DNA from: a virus
Length of the DNA: 29,632 nucleotides
Virus record (IMG/VR): IMGVR_UViG_3300031783_000004
Span: 1 to 29,632 of that record
Strand: one strand, 5' to 3'
Below the pieces are notes generated by a model. It saw nothing but the letters and a program-made list of their open reading frames with translations, was not told the origin of the DNA and did no database searches. Both the position numbers and the translations under genes were made by a program. Shown piece after piece: positions 1 through 6,865 of this stretch; the first letter of the stretch is position 1, and the number at the start of each line of letters is the position of its first letter.

Positions 1-127
1 TTTTTTTTTCGATTTTTTTCTGGCCGGCCTATCCTCTAACCCTGCTTAGGCTTACGCCGGCAGGGTGATTTCGCTAGCCGCAAACATGTGCCGCAGCGAC
101 AACCGATTTGCCCACATTAGGACATCC
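1..127. repeat. Terminal direct repeat (contig ends overlap)
   Basis: Bases 1-127 are identical to 29506-29632, running from a T-tract through GGCCGGCC and into the end of the gene at 52-393. The gene pattern continues smoothly across the join, so the molecule is circular or circularly permuted and the unique length is about 29,505 bases. The length 127 equals a k-mer size commonly used in assembly, so this is more likely an assembly overlap than a biological terminal repeat. Confidence 0.95.
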
Positions 128-393
128 CAGCCATCGTGTAGAAAAGCTGCCTTGATGCCTATCTTTTGCCCTGGCAACTTCTGGCCAGGCCGGGCAATCG
201 TTGGCTTCTCTTCAGGGCAGCGAAAGACCAGCAAGTCGCCATGCCGGCTAGTCAAGACTAGGTAAAAATACCCATCCGAATCTACCCGCAGGCCAACTTG
301 GCCACGGAATTTCACCAGTGGCCCGACCAGATAGGACTCCAGAGTGTTGGCGAAAGACTGCTCAAACCGTGTCAACTCGTCGCGCCGTGCCAT
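52..393 (-). CDS. Small protein of unknown function (113 aa)
   Basis: I do not recognise this protein. It is basic at the N-terminus (MARRDEL), with an N-terminal helix followed by what looks like a beta-rich core (GYFYLVLTSRHGDLLVFRC). It starts at ATG 393 with a good Shine-Dalgarno AAAGGAG. The leader upstream (394-447) belongs to the repeated 5' element shared by five small genes. The core around G-Q-V-G-L...G-Y-F-Y-L loosely recalls the protein at 29056-29373, so the two may be distant relatives. It is the second gene of a two-gene unit behind the 498-812 gene. Its stop lies about 20 bases before the operator arm of the next promoter in the circle. Confidence 0.7.
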   Translation of the reverse strand: MARRDELTRFEQSFANTLESYLVGPLVKFRGQVGLRVDSDGYFYLVLTSRHGDLLVFRCPEEKPTIARPGQKLPGQKIGIKAAFLHDGWDVLMWANRLSLRHMFAASEITLPA

Positions 394-447
394 AGTCTTG
401 TCTCCTTTGGGTTGTGGGTATTGAATCGCCTTGCGGCATCATTGCAT
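394..447 (-). promoter_or_regulatory. Repeated 5' leader element, copy A
   Basis: On the minus strand the leader carries TGCAATGATGCC, then loop GCAA closed by GCC/GGC, then CCACAACCC and AAAGGAG before ATG 393. The same arrangement occurs at 27765-27823, 28529-28590, 28955-29010 and 29374-29431. The GCC-GCAA-GGC unit could be a GNRA-capped RNA hairpin, or ATG CCG CAA GGC could begin a short leader peptide. Confidence 0.65.
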
Positions 448-497
448 TGGGTGGGGTTGGCAGGATAGGGCATCCCTGCCCATAGACTCGATCGACT

Positions 498-812
498 TCA
501 GATAGCAGTGACCTCCCGGAACATCTCGATCAGTCGCTTCAGACTCTCAACTGAAACATCCTTGAATTCGTAGGACATAACAAGCTCGTAACCCGGCTGC
601 ATATACTTTGAAACTTCACCGGCGGGCACATCGAAAACTTGCTCGCCCTTGATCTCGTTCAGGTTTTCGCCATCCAGTGAGGCGAACACCCTGTTGCCAA
701 CCTTGTACACGCCGGTTCTCACGCCAGCCCGCGCTCCCTTGCGAGACTTCACAGCAACCTTGGCCGCCTCGATTGCATTGGCCAACTCGACTTGCAGATT
801 CACTCGGTCCAT
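498..812 (-). CDS. Small protein of unknown function (104 aa)
   Basis: I do not recognise this protein. It has a helical N-terminus rich in Ala and Lys (about residues 5-25), a beta-rich middle (VYKVGNRVFASLDGENL) and a helical C-terminus (about 82-102). It starts at ATG 812 with the Shine-Dalgarno TTGGAGGG. Its leader shares the block GGTACCAAGTAA with the leader of the gene at 29056-29373, but lacks the hairpin element. It is the first gene after the promoter at 885-912 and is followed, about 100 bases on, by the 52-393 gene. It probably belongs to the early or accessory set of host-takeover proteins, which is inference from position only. Confidence 0.7.
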   Translation of the reverse strand: MDRVNLQVELANAIEAAKVAVKSRKGARAGVRTGVYKVGNRVFASLDGENLNEIKGEQVFDVPAGEVSKYMQPGYELVMSYEFKDVSVESLKRLIEMFREVTAI

Positions 813-884
813 CGTACACCCTCCAATTTAGGATTACTTGGTACCACTGACTTCCCTGTCTGCCTCATCGTTTCCTTCACTAGT

Positions 885-940
885 ATATTAGCACCTGCCG
901 GCAAAATATCAAGCGAATTTTTCGATTTTTTTCGATTTTC
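885..940 (-). promoter_or_regulatory. Promoter with A-tract upstream element (unit B)
   Basis: On the minus strand there is TTGATA (912-907), a 16-base spacer, and TAATAT (890-885) preceded by TGC, an extended -10. Upstream are phased A-tracts opposite the T-runs at 917-940. It is clearly homologous to the promoters at 28626-28654 and 29463-29491, sharing TCAAGCGAATTTT and AGCAC on the plus strand. It should drive the genes at 498-812 and 52-393. Confidence 0.75.
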
Positions 941-1054
941 TCGAAAACGCCTTGTTTTCTAGGCTTTTCTCGCGCTCTTTTTCTCGGCTTCTGAATCGAT
1001 TTTCACTGGTCTAGGCCAACTCCAGTCGAGTGAATGCCGAAGTGCGAAAAGGAT

Positions 1055-1098
1055 GACCCAGTGGGGGCGCCTTCTCAAAAAGGCGCCCCCACTGGGTC
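1055..1098 (-). terminator. Long perfect hairpin after thyX
   Basis: Arms 1055-1073 and 1080-1098 are perfectly complementary over 19 bases, with loop CTCAAA. It starts 25 bases past the thyX stop. There is no long T-run after the stem (ATCCTTTT follows on the minus strand), so it may be a terminator, an mRNA 3'-end stabiliser, or a bidirectional terminator. It belongs to a set of similar hairpins in this genome (3175-3223, 19847-19888, 25863-25906). Confidence 0.7.
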
Positions 1099-1122
1099 GC
1101 TCCACCTTCACACCGCGCACAG

Positions 1123-1908
1123 TCAGACTTTGCGATAGTCTGTCACGATCTCGTATGTGCCGTCCTCAAGGGCGACGCGACGATAGTCTCCAAACAAGTA
1201 TGGTGCTTCGCGCAAGAGCACATCGAGGATGCAATTGGCCAGCTTGCGCATCTCGTAGTCAGCATAGCGACTGCCCCGCTGCTCCAGAAAATGGCGCCAT
1301 GCCCTAGCATTGGCTGTGACCACGATCTTAGTTTCTGTTGCGTTAGGCAGCACGCTGCGAGCGGCCTGCCTGGCCACCTTCCTTTTCTCGGTCGATGTGG
1401 CATCACGTGCAAGCCAGCGTTGCAAAAAGGAACGCTGCGCTAGCTTTTTCTCGAGCAACTCCGAAAGGATGATATACGCTTCGCGTGCCTTTTGTGTGGC
1501 TTCGAGCCAAACAGCATGCAATTCGGGATCAGATGCGATGATGTCCGGCTCGACGAATTCGGCGTCCGACTCATCGACGTATCGCTGGCTCAACTGCGAG
1601 AATGCGAAGCCCGCGCGGTGCCTAACCAGCTCGTGTGTGAGACTGCGGCTGACACCTGTGATCAGGAACGACCAGACCGCATGCTCTAGGACCGACCCGT
1701 GGCCACTTTCCTTGATGTGCTGAAGATACGCAGCCACGCCTCCAGGCCTGGGCTTAGCAAACGACATGTAGCAGACTCGACCGGCCACTTCGCACAACAC
1801 TTCAGTCGCGCTTGTAGCATCGCTTTTCCAGTCGATGCCAACGTCGCTGAGGAATCGCTCGACCTCCTTTTCATCGATGTTCGGTCGAGCCAAGACGTAC
1901 ACTTTCAT
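1123..1908 (-). CDS. thyX: Flavin-dependent thymidylate synthase ThyX
   Basis: ThyX makes dTMP from dUMP using FAD, NADPH and methylene-tetrahydrofolate, supplying thymidine for phage replication. The 261 aa match the family's usual length. The family motif region is visible: H70-G-S-V-L-E-H76, then RHR at 96-98 and SQLSQRY at 104-110. Between RHR and the serine before QRY there are eight residues, where the usual form is RHR-X7-S; some family members may share this spacing. The start at ATG 1908 has GAGGA about 10 bases upstream. A terminator-like hairpin (1928-1970) lies between a possible promoter and this gene, suggesting regulation by attenuation. The gene stands alone as a transcription unit ending at the hairpin at 1055-1098. 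Confidence 0.93.
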   Translation of the reverse strand: MKVYVLARPNIDEKEVERFLSDVGIDWKSDATSATEVLCEVAGRVCYMSFAKPRPGGVAAYLQHIKESGHGSVLEHAVWSFLITGVSRSLTHELVRHRAGFAFSQLSQRYVDESDAEFVEPDIIASDPELHAVWLEATQKAREAYIILSELLEKKLAQRSFLQRWLARDATSTEKRKVARQAARSVLPNATETKIVVTANARAWRHFLEQRGSRYADYEMRKLANCILDVLLREAPYLFGDYRRVALEDGTYEIVTDYRKV

Positions 1909-1927
1909 GCCCTATCCTCTACGACCT

Positions 1928-1970
1928 GAAAAAAAACGCGCTGGTCGGCCCTCTCCCAACCGACCAGCGC
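1928..1970 (-). terminator. Rho-independent terminator / attenuator upstream of thyX
   Basis: On the minus strand, GCGCTGGTCGG pairs perfectly with CCGACCAGCGC (arms 1960-1970 and 1938-1948, 11-base loop), followed by G and eight T's (opposite 1929-1936). This is a textbook intrinsic terminator. It sits only about 20 bases before the thyX start and downstream of a TATAAT at 2021-2026, so it would control read-through into thyX. Confidence 0.85.
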
Positions 1971-2020
1971 TCAACTGGGCCTGGCGCGCAGCGCGGACAC
2001 CTCTCACTGCGGCCAAACGA

Positions 2021-2049
2021 ATTATATCCGACCAATGTCAGCACCGCTA
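2021..2049 (-). promoter_or_regulatory. Possible promoter for the thyX leader
   Basis: On the minus strand there is a perfect -10 TATAAT (2026-2021), but no good -35 at 16-19 bases (TAGCGG at 17). It lies between the 2120-2332 gene and the attenuator. It could be an activator-dependent promoter or a chance match. Confidence 0.35.
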
Positions 2050-2068
2050 GTGGACTGTCAGGCATAAC

Positions 2069-2112
2069 TTTTCCCTGGGCCCAGGCCAATTAGGTGGCAG
2101 CGATGTGTCACT
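2069..2112. promoter_or_regulatory. Palindromic element, copy near thyX
   Basis: TTCCCTGGGCCCAGG at 2071-2085 matches 15 of 18 bases of the perfect palindrome at 27201-27218. The flank 2094-2112, read on the minus strand, is TGACACATCGCTGCCAC, nearly identical to 27224-27240 (one difference). Two copies of a composite site on opposite sides of the accessory region suggest a protein-binding site. Confidence 0.5.
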
Positions 2113-2119
2113 CAACACG

Positions 2120-2332
2120 CTAACGCTTGCAGTGACTGGTGACAAGATAAAGCAGCACTAAGACGATCGCTGACACAATGCAGCCATCACGAACGCCAAC
2201 AAAGTACGCCGCGGACACTGCAGTGTCACCAGCTTTTTCGACTGCTTTTGCGATCTTTGCTGACGACTCGCGCACAGCAATCGCGGCAGATCGAATTTCG
2301 CGAATCGTGTCACCGACGGCAACTTCGTTCAC
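2120..2332 (-). CDS. Small protein with C-terminal membrane segment (70 aa)
   Basis: The first ~40 residues are a charged, Ala-rich amphipathic helix. Residues about 50-66 (GCIVSAIVLVLLYLVT) form one hydrophobic transmembrane segment, followed by a short basic tail (HCKR). The start is GTG 2332 with GGAGGG about 10 bases upstream, directly after the stop of the 2336-3046 gene, so the two are cotranscribed and probably coupled. The small size and single membrane segment would fit a holin or other lysis accessory, but no endolysin is next to it. It could equally be a membrane-acting host-takeover protein. Function unassigned. Confidence 0.6.
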   Translation of the reverse strand: MNEVAVGDTIREIRSAAIAVRESSAKIAKAVEKAGDTAVSAAYFVGVRDGCIVSAIVLVLLYLVTSHCKR

Positions 2333-2335
2333 GAC

Positions 2336-3046
2336 TTACTTCCCTCCAGTTTCAGGGCGATCTTCGACCACTGTGTCGAGAATTCCAATAATATCGCCAG
2401 CACGCGCTAGGATAGGCAATTCCGGGCCACTGTAGCTGAGCAGCATTGTGGTATCTTCCGACCTGGCTGGCGCTAGAAACGACTTGAGTACAGCCAGGTC
2501 GATGCCAACCTTGCAAGCCGACTTCACCGGTATCAGGCTTTCGATTGGCAGCATGATATCGTTCTGGTATCGTGTTTTGCAGAGCACTTTTTCGACATGC
2601 AGCTCGTAGTCGCGATAGTCACCTTGAGATTGGAGCGATAAATAGCGTTCCTCAATGCTGACATCGGGTCGCCACGGGATCAAGTATAGCGACACGATGG
2701 TTCGGTTCTCAAAGCCACAATCTTTTTCGTAGTGTATTGCGATATTGACAACACCATCGTGGTCGTCAGTTGAGACTTCCATGCGTTCGATGAATCGAAC
2801 GCCGACGGATCGCAATGCGGAAACTACTTTCCGCATCGCGCCCGCCGAAAGCGCGATACACTCTTGTGGCTCGAAGTCGAGACCACTGTCTGCCAGGCCG
2901 ACTGCTGCGCTACGATTCGCTGCGAATAGCGATTTGCCGATCCAGAAGATGCCGCCATCATGAAGCCAGTTCGCTGCTTTGCAGACGACACTCAAGCATC
3001 GCTCCAGCGCGGCTAGTTGGCTCGAGTCGAGACAACACCACGTCAT
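2336..3046 (-). CDS. Unknown protein, possible divergent sliding clamp (236 aa)
   Basis: No confident family match. The C-terminal third contains a helix DLAVLKSFLAPAR, then alternating strands TTMLLSYSGPELPILARA and IIGILDTVVED, which resembles in order the last domain of bacterial beta-type sliding clamps. The N-terminal part (LDSSQLAALERCLSVVCKAA) could likewise be a clamp helix. This is pattern resemblance only. The position next to the candidate origin and near the primase-polymerase gene fits a replication accessory role. It starts at ATG 3046 with CGGAGGG, and a promoter (3120-3147) lies upstream. It is the first gene of a two-gene unit with the small membrane protein at 2120-2332. Confidence 0.65.
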   Translation of the reverse strand: MTWCCLDSSQLAALERCLSVVCKAANWLHDGGIFWIGKSLFAANRSAAVGLADSGLDFEPQECIALSAGAMRKVVSALRSVGVRFIERMEVSTDDHDGVVNIAIHYEKDCGFENRTIVSLYLIPWRPDVSIEERYLSLQSQGDYRDYELHVEKVLCKTRYQNDIMLPIESLIPVKSACKVGIDLAVLKSFLAPARSEDTTMLLSYSGPELPILARAGDIIGILDTVVEDRPETGGK

Positions 3047-3119
3047 AGCACTACCCTCCGAATTGCGAAGTTAGGTACCGTTTACTGAGACTAAATGCCA
3101 AGCTAGTGGCTTCGCTTTT

Positions 3120-3147
3120 ATCTTAGCGCGCTTTACATAGCTAGCAA
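3120..3147 (-). promoter_or_regulatory. Promoter for the 2336-3046 / 2120-2332 unit
   Basis: On the minus strand there is TTGCTA (3147-3142), a 16-base spacer and TAAGAT (3125-3120). The same -10 is used by the promoter at 28626-28654. It lies about 75 bases upstream of ATG 3046. Confidence 0.55.
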
Positions 3148-3174
3148 TCGCGTAGTATCATTTGCGATACGCAT

Positions 3175-3223
3175 TGTACCCTGTGGGGGCGGCTTTTTTA
3201 GGAAGCCGCCCCCACAGGGTACA
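3175..3223. terminator. Long perfect hairpin in the origin region
   Basis: Arms 3175-3195 and 3203-3223 pair perfectly over 21 bases around the loop TTTTAGG. It separates the AT-rich region from the promoter of the 2336-3046 gene, so it could stop transcription coming from the primase operon. A role as an origin structure is also possible. No T-run follows on either strand. Confidence 0.65.
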
Positions 3224-3841
3224 CTTCAACTCGACTTCGTGCAATCGCAATTCGATGTGCTTTTAGCTCGAATTTCGCTTCGTATTTACGCTTTGCATTG
3301 CGATGGTATATATATATTGCGATAGCTATATATATACAATACGCCCCCATATACTCGCCCATATACACTATATATACACGCTTATATGTGCTTATATACG
3401 CGTATATACAAGCGAGTATTACGAAAGCGACTATATCGTGTGCTAGCTAGTATAGCGCTTATTCGCGTAGTTTCAAGCGATAATCTTAGAGCAAAAGCCG
3501 TGCCAATCACGGCCATGTTTTTCGGGTCGGCTTTCCTGGCCAGTTTTCCGGTCCTGACTGCCCACCTGCCCGCCGATGGCCCCGCAAATCGCAATAATTC
3601 GCTTATACGCGCCTTTCTCTGCCCGGGATGGGTAAAACCATTGGCCAACCCCGAAAATGGCTCTAATGCGATTTTATCGCGTTTTTGGCCCATCCTGGCC
3701 TAGCGGCCACTTTCACACTGAATTCAACTGGCCGGTCTAGACTGGTTTTGGCCCGACTTGTTTCACTTGACAATCCTATCGCTAGGTGTACACGCTATCA
3801 CCTAAGGGTCACTACGAATCTTCTTAAGGGAATTATTTCCT

Positions 3842-3978
3842 GGAAAAAACGCCTGGCGAGTTTTTTCCATTCTCGTAAACTCTTGTGTTTTCACGGCTTA
3901 GATAGTTTTTCCACGCCGACACTTTTTTCCCTCGAGGGGGGTTTTTTCCATACGATCCGCGGAAAAAACGTTTTTTCA
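3842..3978. repeat. Cluster of seven GTTTTTTCC / GGAAAAAAC repeats
   Basis: Copies occur at 3842-3850, 3860-3868, 3905-3912 (one T short), 3922-3930 (C first), 3941-3949, 3961-3969 and 3970-3978 (ends CAC). Two read in the opposite orientation, and 3961-3978 forms a near-palindrome. They lie within 140 bases immediately downstream of the primase-polymerase gene. Iteron-like binding sites for an initiator protein or primase recognition sites are the likeliest readings. Confidence 0.65.
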
Positions 3979-4021
3979 CTGGCATGAAGTAAATAACTAG
4001 ACTTGCAAATGGAATTTATAA

Positions 4022-6085
4022 TTACTGCTCATTCACCAATTTCTTTATCACATAAGTAGTCTTTGGTCGGCCCGACAGTGGCTGTGTAGTCTTGATGACC
4101 AACTCGCCCGACTCGACAAGCGCACGCAACACCTCGTCACGCTCCGACGGCTTCAAATGTTGAAACTTCCGACACACTTGCGTCTTTGTAGCCACACCCT
4201 TCTCACGAAACCACCTTAGTATTTCCTTATATCTCTGTTCAAAACGACTTTTATGTAAATGCTCATACACGGCCACATGCATACGCCTGCTCAAGTAAGT
4301 TGCCAACTCGATCGCCCAAGCCATCGACTTGCCATCGACTTCCTCAGTCCGCCAATTCGCAAACGCAGCGATCAGCGCCAACTTCCTAGCCGTCTCCTGA
4401 GCACGTACCCACACCGACCTATACGGCTCCTCATAGCGATCCAAACACTCCTCACAGTACTGAGCAAAGCGCACATACTGATCCATCGCATCCGCCGAGT
4501 AGCGATACACCACTTTCCCCGACCTGCCAGTCCAGAACACAACACCATCGCATATCGACTTGGGCACACCAACACTTTCTGGCTGCCTGTGGCGTGGCAA
4601 CTTCTTCGCCGCCTCGAATACCAGCAGCCTTGAGCAAAAGCCGTTCACCAGCGAGTCTGCCGAAAGCGCTTCGTAAAACTCATCCGGTACAGCCGTTCCC
4701 CATAACACAACATGCGGCTCGACTATGATCTTCGTTTTCGACCTGTCGGCATAGGCTGTCCCAGTGAACACGCCCGTCGCCGCTGAGTACAAGCGAAGTA
4801 ACAACGTCACCAGGTTGTAATAGTGCGGATTCGCCGTGGCCTCGCGCGCCAGTTTCAACTTCCGGCCAATCTCGTCCAACTGAATCAGCACACACGGCTT
4901 CTCCTCGATATAGCGGGCCAACCCTGCATGACTGGCCACGTCTTCAGGACCGATCAACTCCAGCGTATTCGTTGCCACTGCAATGTCACGAATCGCCTGA
5001 CGGGTGCGTTCCTTACCACAGCCAGTCGGCCCAATGCCCACGCAGTACAAATTCGTCTTGGTCGAAAACTCATCCGTCACCTTATGGCCTGACAACGCGC
5101 TAACAAACGATATAGCACTACCCAACGCCAGCGCCGGCTGGCTCCGATAGGACGTTCTCGCAATGTACTCAGCTATCTCTGCGATCAGCCCAGGCCCAGA
5201 CGATACCAACTCCTCCGGCATATCGCCCGGGTCATCAAATTCCTCTGCCTCTGCCTCTGACAACTCACTGTCATCGTCATCGCCAGCAACTTCACTCCAA
5301 GCACACTCGACAAAGTTTTTCTCAACCTGATCCGGCTGATAGCGACACGCCGACTCAGCAATCCTGGCAACTTCCTTTTCCTCAAGCGGCGGTAAACAGC
5401 GATTGATGTTGATCCGCTCGAGCGCCGCGTATATCTCATCACGTTCCAGTCCAAAGCGTCTCAACCGGCAAGCGATACGAAAGAGCACATTGTTTCGCCG
5501 TCCGTGCTCGATCGACGGTGACAACACAACTTCACCACCGGCCTGATACGTCTCCAACTGATCCAGTGTCGTCCTCAGCCATTCCGGTGGTGTCGGTAAA
5601 TACTCACGACTGCAATGTAGGTCCCGATCATCCAGCCAGCGATACTCACGTTCCAACATGCGACTGGGCGGCACCACAACATAGCCGCCATCAGTCCTAA
5701 CATCGACATGCCTGGCGATTTTGCCAACTGAGCAGCGCCATTTCGATCCATGTGGAGCACGGAAAAAGTAATGCCTGCCTCCCGACGGTGTCATCGAGAT
5801 AGCACCAGCAAACGTCACCAATTCAGCCGCCTGCTCAGCTTCCTGTGGCCAAAACGGCAACGCCTCTGCATCGACATCCACGACCAGCAAGCCATTGCAA
5901 GCCAGGCCAACGTTGGCCAGTGGATAGCGTTGCCACCAACTCCTCACTTTCTCAACGTCATTCGTTGCGTCTTTGACTCCGTGTTCTGTCAGCGGCCTTT
6001 TTTCGTTGGGTGCGATCGGAAACACTTTGTATCCTAACTCAGCGTATCGAATCGCCGCGTGGAGTAATTTTTCGTAGTCGAACAC
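4022..6085 (-). CDS. Primase-polymerase with C-terminal helicase/ATPase domain
   Basis: This 687-aa protein has an N-terminal archaeo-eukaryotic primase-type domain (about residues 5-165). Its metal-binding D70-x-D72 sits in LLVVDVDAE, with SGGRHYFF at 101-108 and a VDVRTDGGYVVVPPS block at 127-141, as in the bifunctional primase/polymerase (Prim-Pol) family. A helical PriCT-like segment follows (about 192-250), then an acidic linker (265-290). The ATPase domain has Walker A GPTGCGK at 352-358 and Walker B VLIQLDE at 399-405. It would prime and unwind, and perhaps synthesise, phage DNA. The start is GTG 6085 with GGGAGGG about 10 bases upstream. It overlaps the RusA gene by 47 bases and ends at the candidate origin. 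Confidence 0.92.
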   Translation of the reverse strand: MFDYEKLLHAAIRYAELGYKVFPIAPNEKRPLTEHGVKDATNDVEKVRSWWQRYPLANVGLACNGLLVVDVDAEALPFWPQEAEQAAELVTFAGAISMTPSGGRHYFFRAPHGSKWRCSVGKIARHVDVRTDGGYVVVPPSRMLEREYRWLDDRDLHCSREYLPTPPEWLRTTLDQLETYQAGGEVVLSPSIEHGRRNNVLFRIACRLRRFGLERDEIYAALERININRCLPPLEEKEVARIAESACRYQPDQVEKNFVECAWSEVAGDDDDSELSEAEAEEFDDPGDMPEELVSSGPGLIAEIAEYIARTSYRSQPALALGSAISFVSALSGHKVTDEFSTKTNLYCVGIGPTGCGKERTRQAIRDIAVATNTLELIGPEDVASHAGLARYIEEKPCVLIQLDEIGRKLKLAREATANPHYYNLVTLLLRLYSAATGVFTGTAYADRSKTKIIVEPHVVLWGTAVPDEFYEALSADSLVNGFCSRLLVFEAAKKLPRHRQPESVGVPKSICDGVVFWTGRSGKVVYRYSADAMDQYVRFAQYCEECLDRYEEPYRSVWVRAQETARKLALIAAFANWRTEEVDGKSMAWAIELATYLSRRMHVAVYEHLHKSRFEQRYKEILRWFREKGVATKTQVCRKFQHLKPSERDEVLRALVESGELVIKTTQPLSGRPKTTYVIKKLVNEQ

Positions 6086-6416
6086 GACACTTGCCCTCCC
6101 TCACGACTTCCTTGCGTTCCACAAAAATAGACGCCACTTGGGCGTCATCATCAAAAGCACCAGCGTGCTCCAGAGCATCGAGCACGCTTTTGAGGATGTT
6201 ATCTAGGTCGCGCCGGCGCCTGTCCGGCGGATACACCTCAATCTCCAGCGCAACCGGACCAGATAACTTTTCGCAACCGAAAAGAGCAGCAGCTACTGCC
6301 TTGCGGTATCTATGCCCCGCCGGCGAAATGTAGAACCGGCCACGAGCATAGCGCCAGTAGTGGTTGACTGACGGCGGATAGGGCAACTCGACTTCAAGCG
6401 TTGCGTCGCCATGCAT
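6039..6416 (-). CDS. rusA: RusA-family Holliday junction resolvase
   Basis: This 125-aa protein matches the RusA endodeoxyribonuclease family in length and motifs: PPSVNHYWR at 14-22, and the catalytic acidic motif RRDLDNILKSVLDAL at about 68-82 with D70 and D72, followed by a further acidic cluster D89-D91. RusA dimers cleave four-way junctions, resolving recombination or replication intermediates before packaging. It starts at ATG 6416, overlaps the DUF669 gene upstream by 23 bases and the primase gene downstream by 47 bases, so expression is translationally coupled. Confidence 0.92.
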   Translation of the reverse strand: MHGDATLEVELPYPPSVNHYWRYARGRFYISPAGHRYRKAVAAALFGCEKLSGPVALEIEVYPPDRRRRDLDNILKSVLDALEHAGAFDDDAQVASIFVERKEVVREGKCRVRLRKITPRGDSIR

Positions 6417-6861
6417 TCTCAGGATTGCTCTTAGGCTGTTGCAGCGGCGGTTGTGTCATTGTTACGCCTGGGCCCAGGTATTCCAGATACTCGACTGGCC
6501 TGGCCACTTTTCTGCCCTGCGATGTCACCTCATGGCGCACAAGTATGCGGATCATCCTGCCGTGCAACTCTTGTGTATCCTGGATTCGTATCTTGCCCGC
6601 TGCGCGACAAATCGCTGCCAACTCAGCACGCGCCATTTCAACTGCCATCGGGTTGTCATGGTACAGGTTGAGGCGCACCGACACAGCACGCCCAAAGTAC
6701 TGCGCCGGCTGTTGGACCACAAACTCGATCCACAAGTGCTGGCCATTACTCCTGCGGTTCGGGACCAGCGCCGTGTTGGCAATCGACACCACATACTCGC
6801 CTTCCGGCAGTACTCCAGGCAGTGACACTCCCGACGCATCAAAGTCGCCAATCTGGACCAT
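6394..6861 (-). CDS. DUF669-family recombination/ssDNA-associated protein
   Basis: The sequence has the DUF669 pattern: an N-terminal GEYVVSIANTALVPNRRSNGQHLWIEFVV-type strand pair (about 21-50), then RLNLYHDNPMAVEMARAELAAICRAAGK (about 63-92), and a strand block ending in a proline-rich tail (QPPLQQPKSNPENAW). DUF669 proteins usually sit beside Sak4/RecA-like ATPases or single-strand annealing proteins in phages and are thought to act with single-stranded DNA, an inferred role. ATG 6861 is preferred over GTG 6864 because AAAGGAGGG lies 8 bases upstream. The Shine-Dalgarno is inside the last codons of the Sak4-like gene. Confidence 0.88.
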   Translation of the reverse strand: MVQIGDFDASGVSLPGVLPEGEYVVSIANTALVPNRRSNGQHLWIEFVVQQPAQYFGRAVSVRLNLYHDNPMAVEMARAELAAICRAAGKIRIQDTQELHGRMIRILVRHEVTSQGRKVARPVEYLEYLGPGVTMTQPPLQQPKSNPENAWRRNA

Positions 6862-6865
6862 CACA

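Larger units (their letters stand above)
813..1122. other. Intergenic region between thyX and the 498-812 gene
   Basis: This 310-base stretch holds the leader and promoter of the 498-812 gene, a long set of roughly phased A-tracts on the minus strand (about 917-1000), and the strong hairpin at 1055-1098 just past thyX. I see no gene here. A plus-strand frame starting at 1053 exists only because thyX lies opposite. Confidence 0.7.
3047..4021. other. Non-coding region, candidate replication origin
   Basis: This 975-base stretch is the longest gap in an otherwise packed genome. It contains the promoter at 3120-3147, the 21-bp hairpin at 3175-3223, and an AT-rich block (3307-3440) with a 30-base imperfect palindrome at 3307-3336 and a perfect 16-base palindrome TATATACGCGTATATA at 3393-3408. 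There are repeats of TTGCGAT at 3168, 3298 and 3317, and the GTTTTTTCC repeat cluster at 3842-3978. An AT-rich unwinding region plus iterons next to a primase-polymerase gene is what a phage origin would look like. Open frames of about 100 codons on both strands (3382-3703) lack ribosome binding sites. Confidence 0.55.

Noticed and set aside
3200-3700. Centromere-like or attachment-site function for the AT-rich palindromes
   Set aside because: Without an integrase or partition ATPase in the genome, and with a primase and iterons adjacent, replication origin is the simpler reading.
3382-3703. Open frames of just over 100 codons on both strands in the origin region
   Set aside because: Neither has a Shine-Dalgarno or protein-like composition, and the region is rich in palindromes and repeats.
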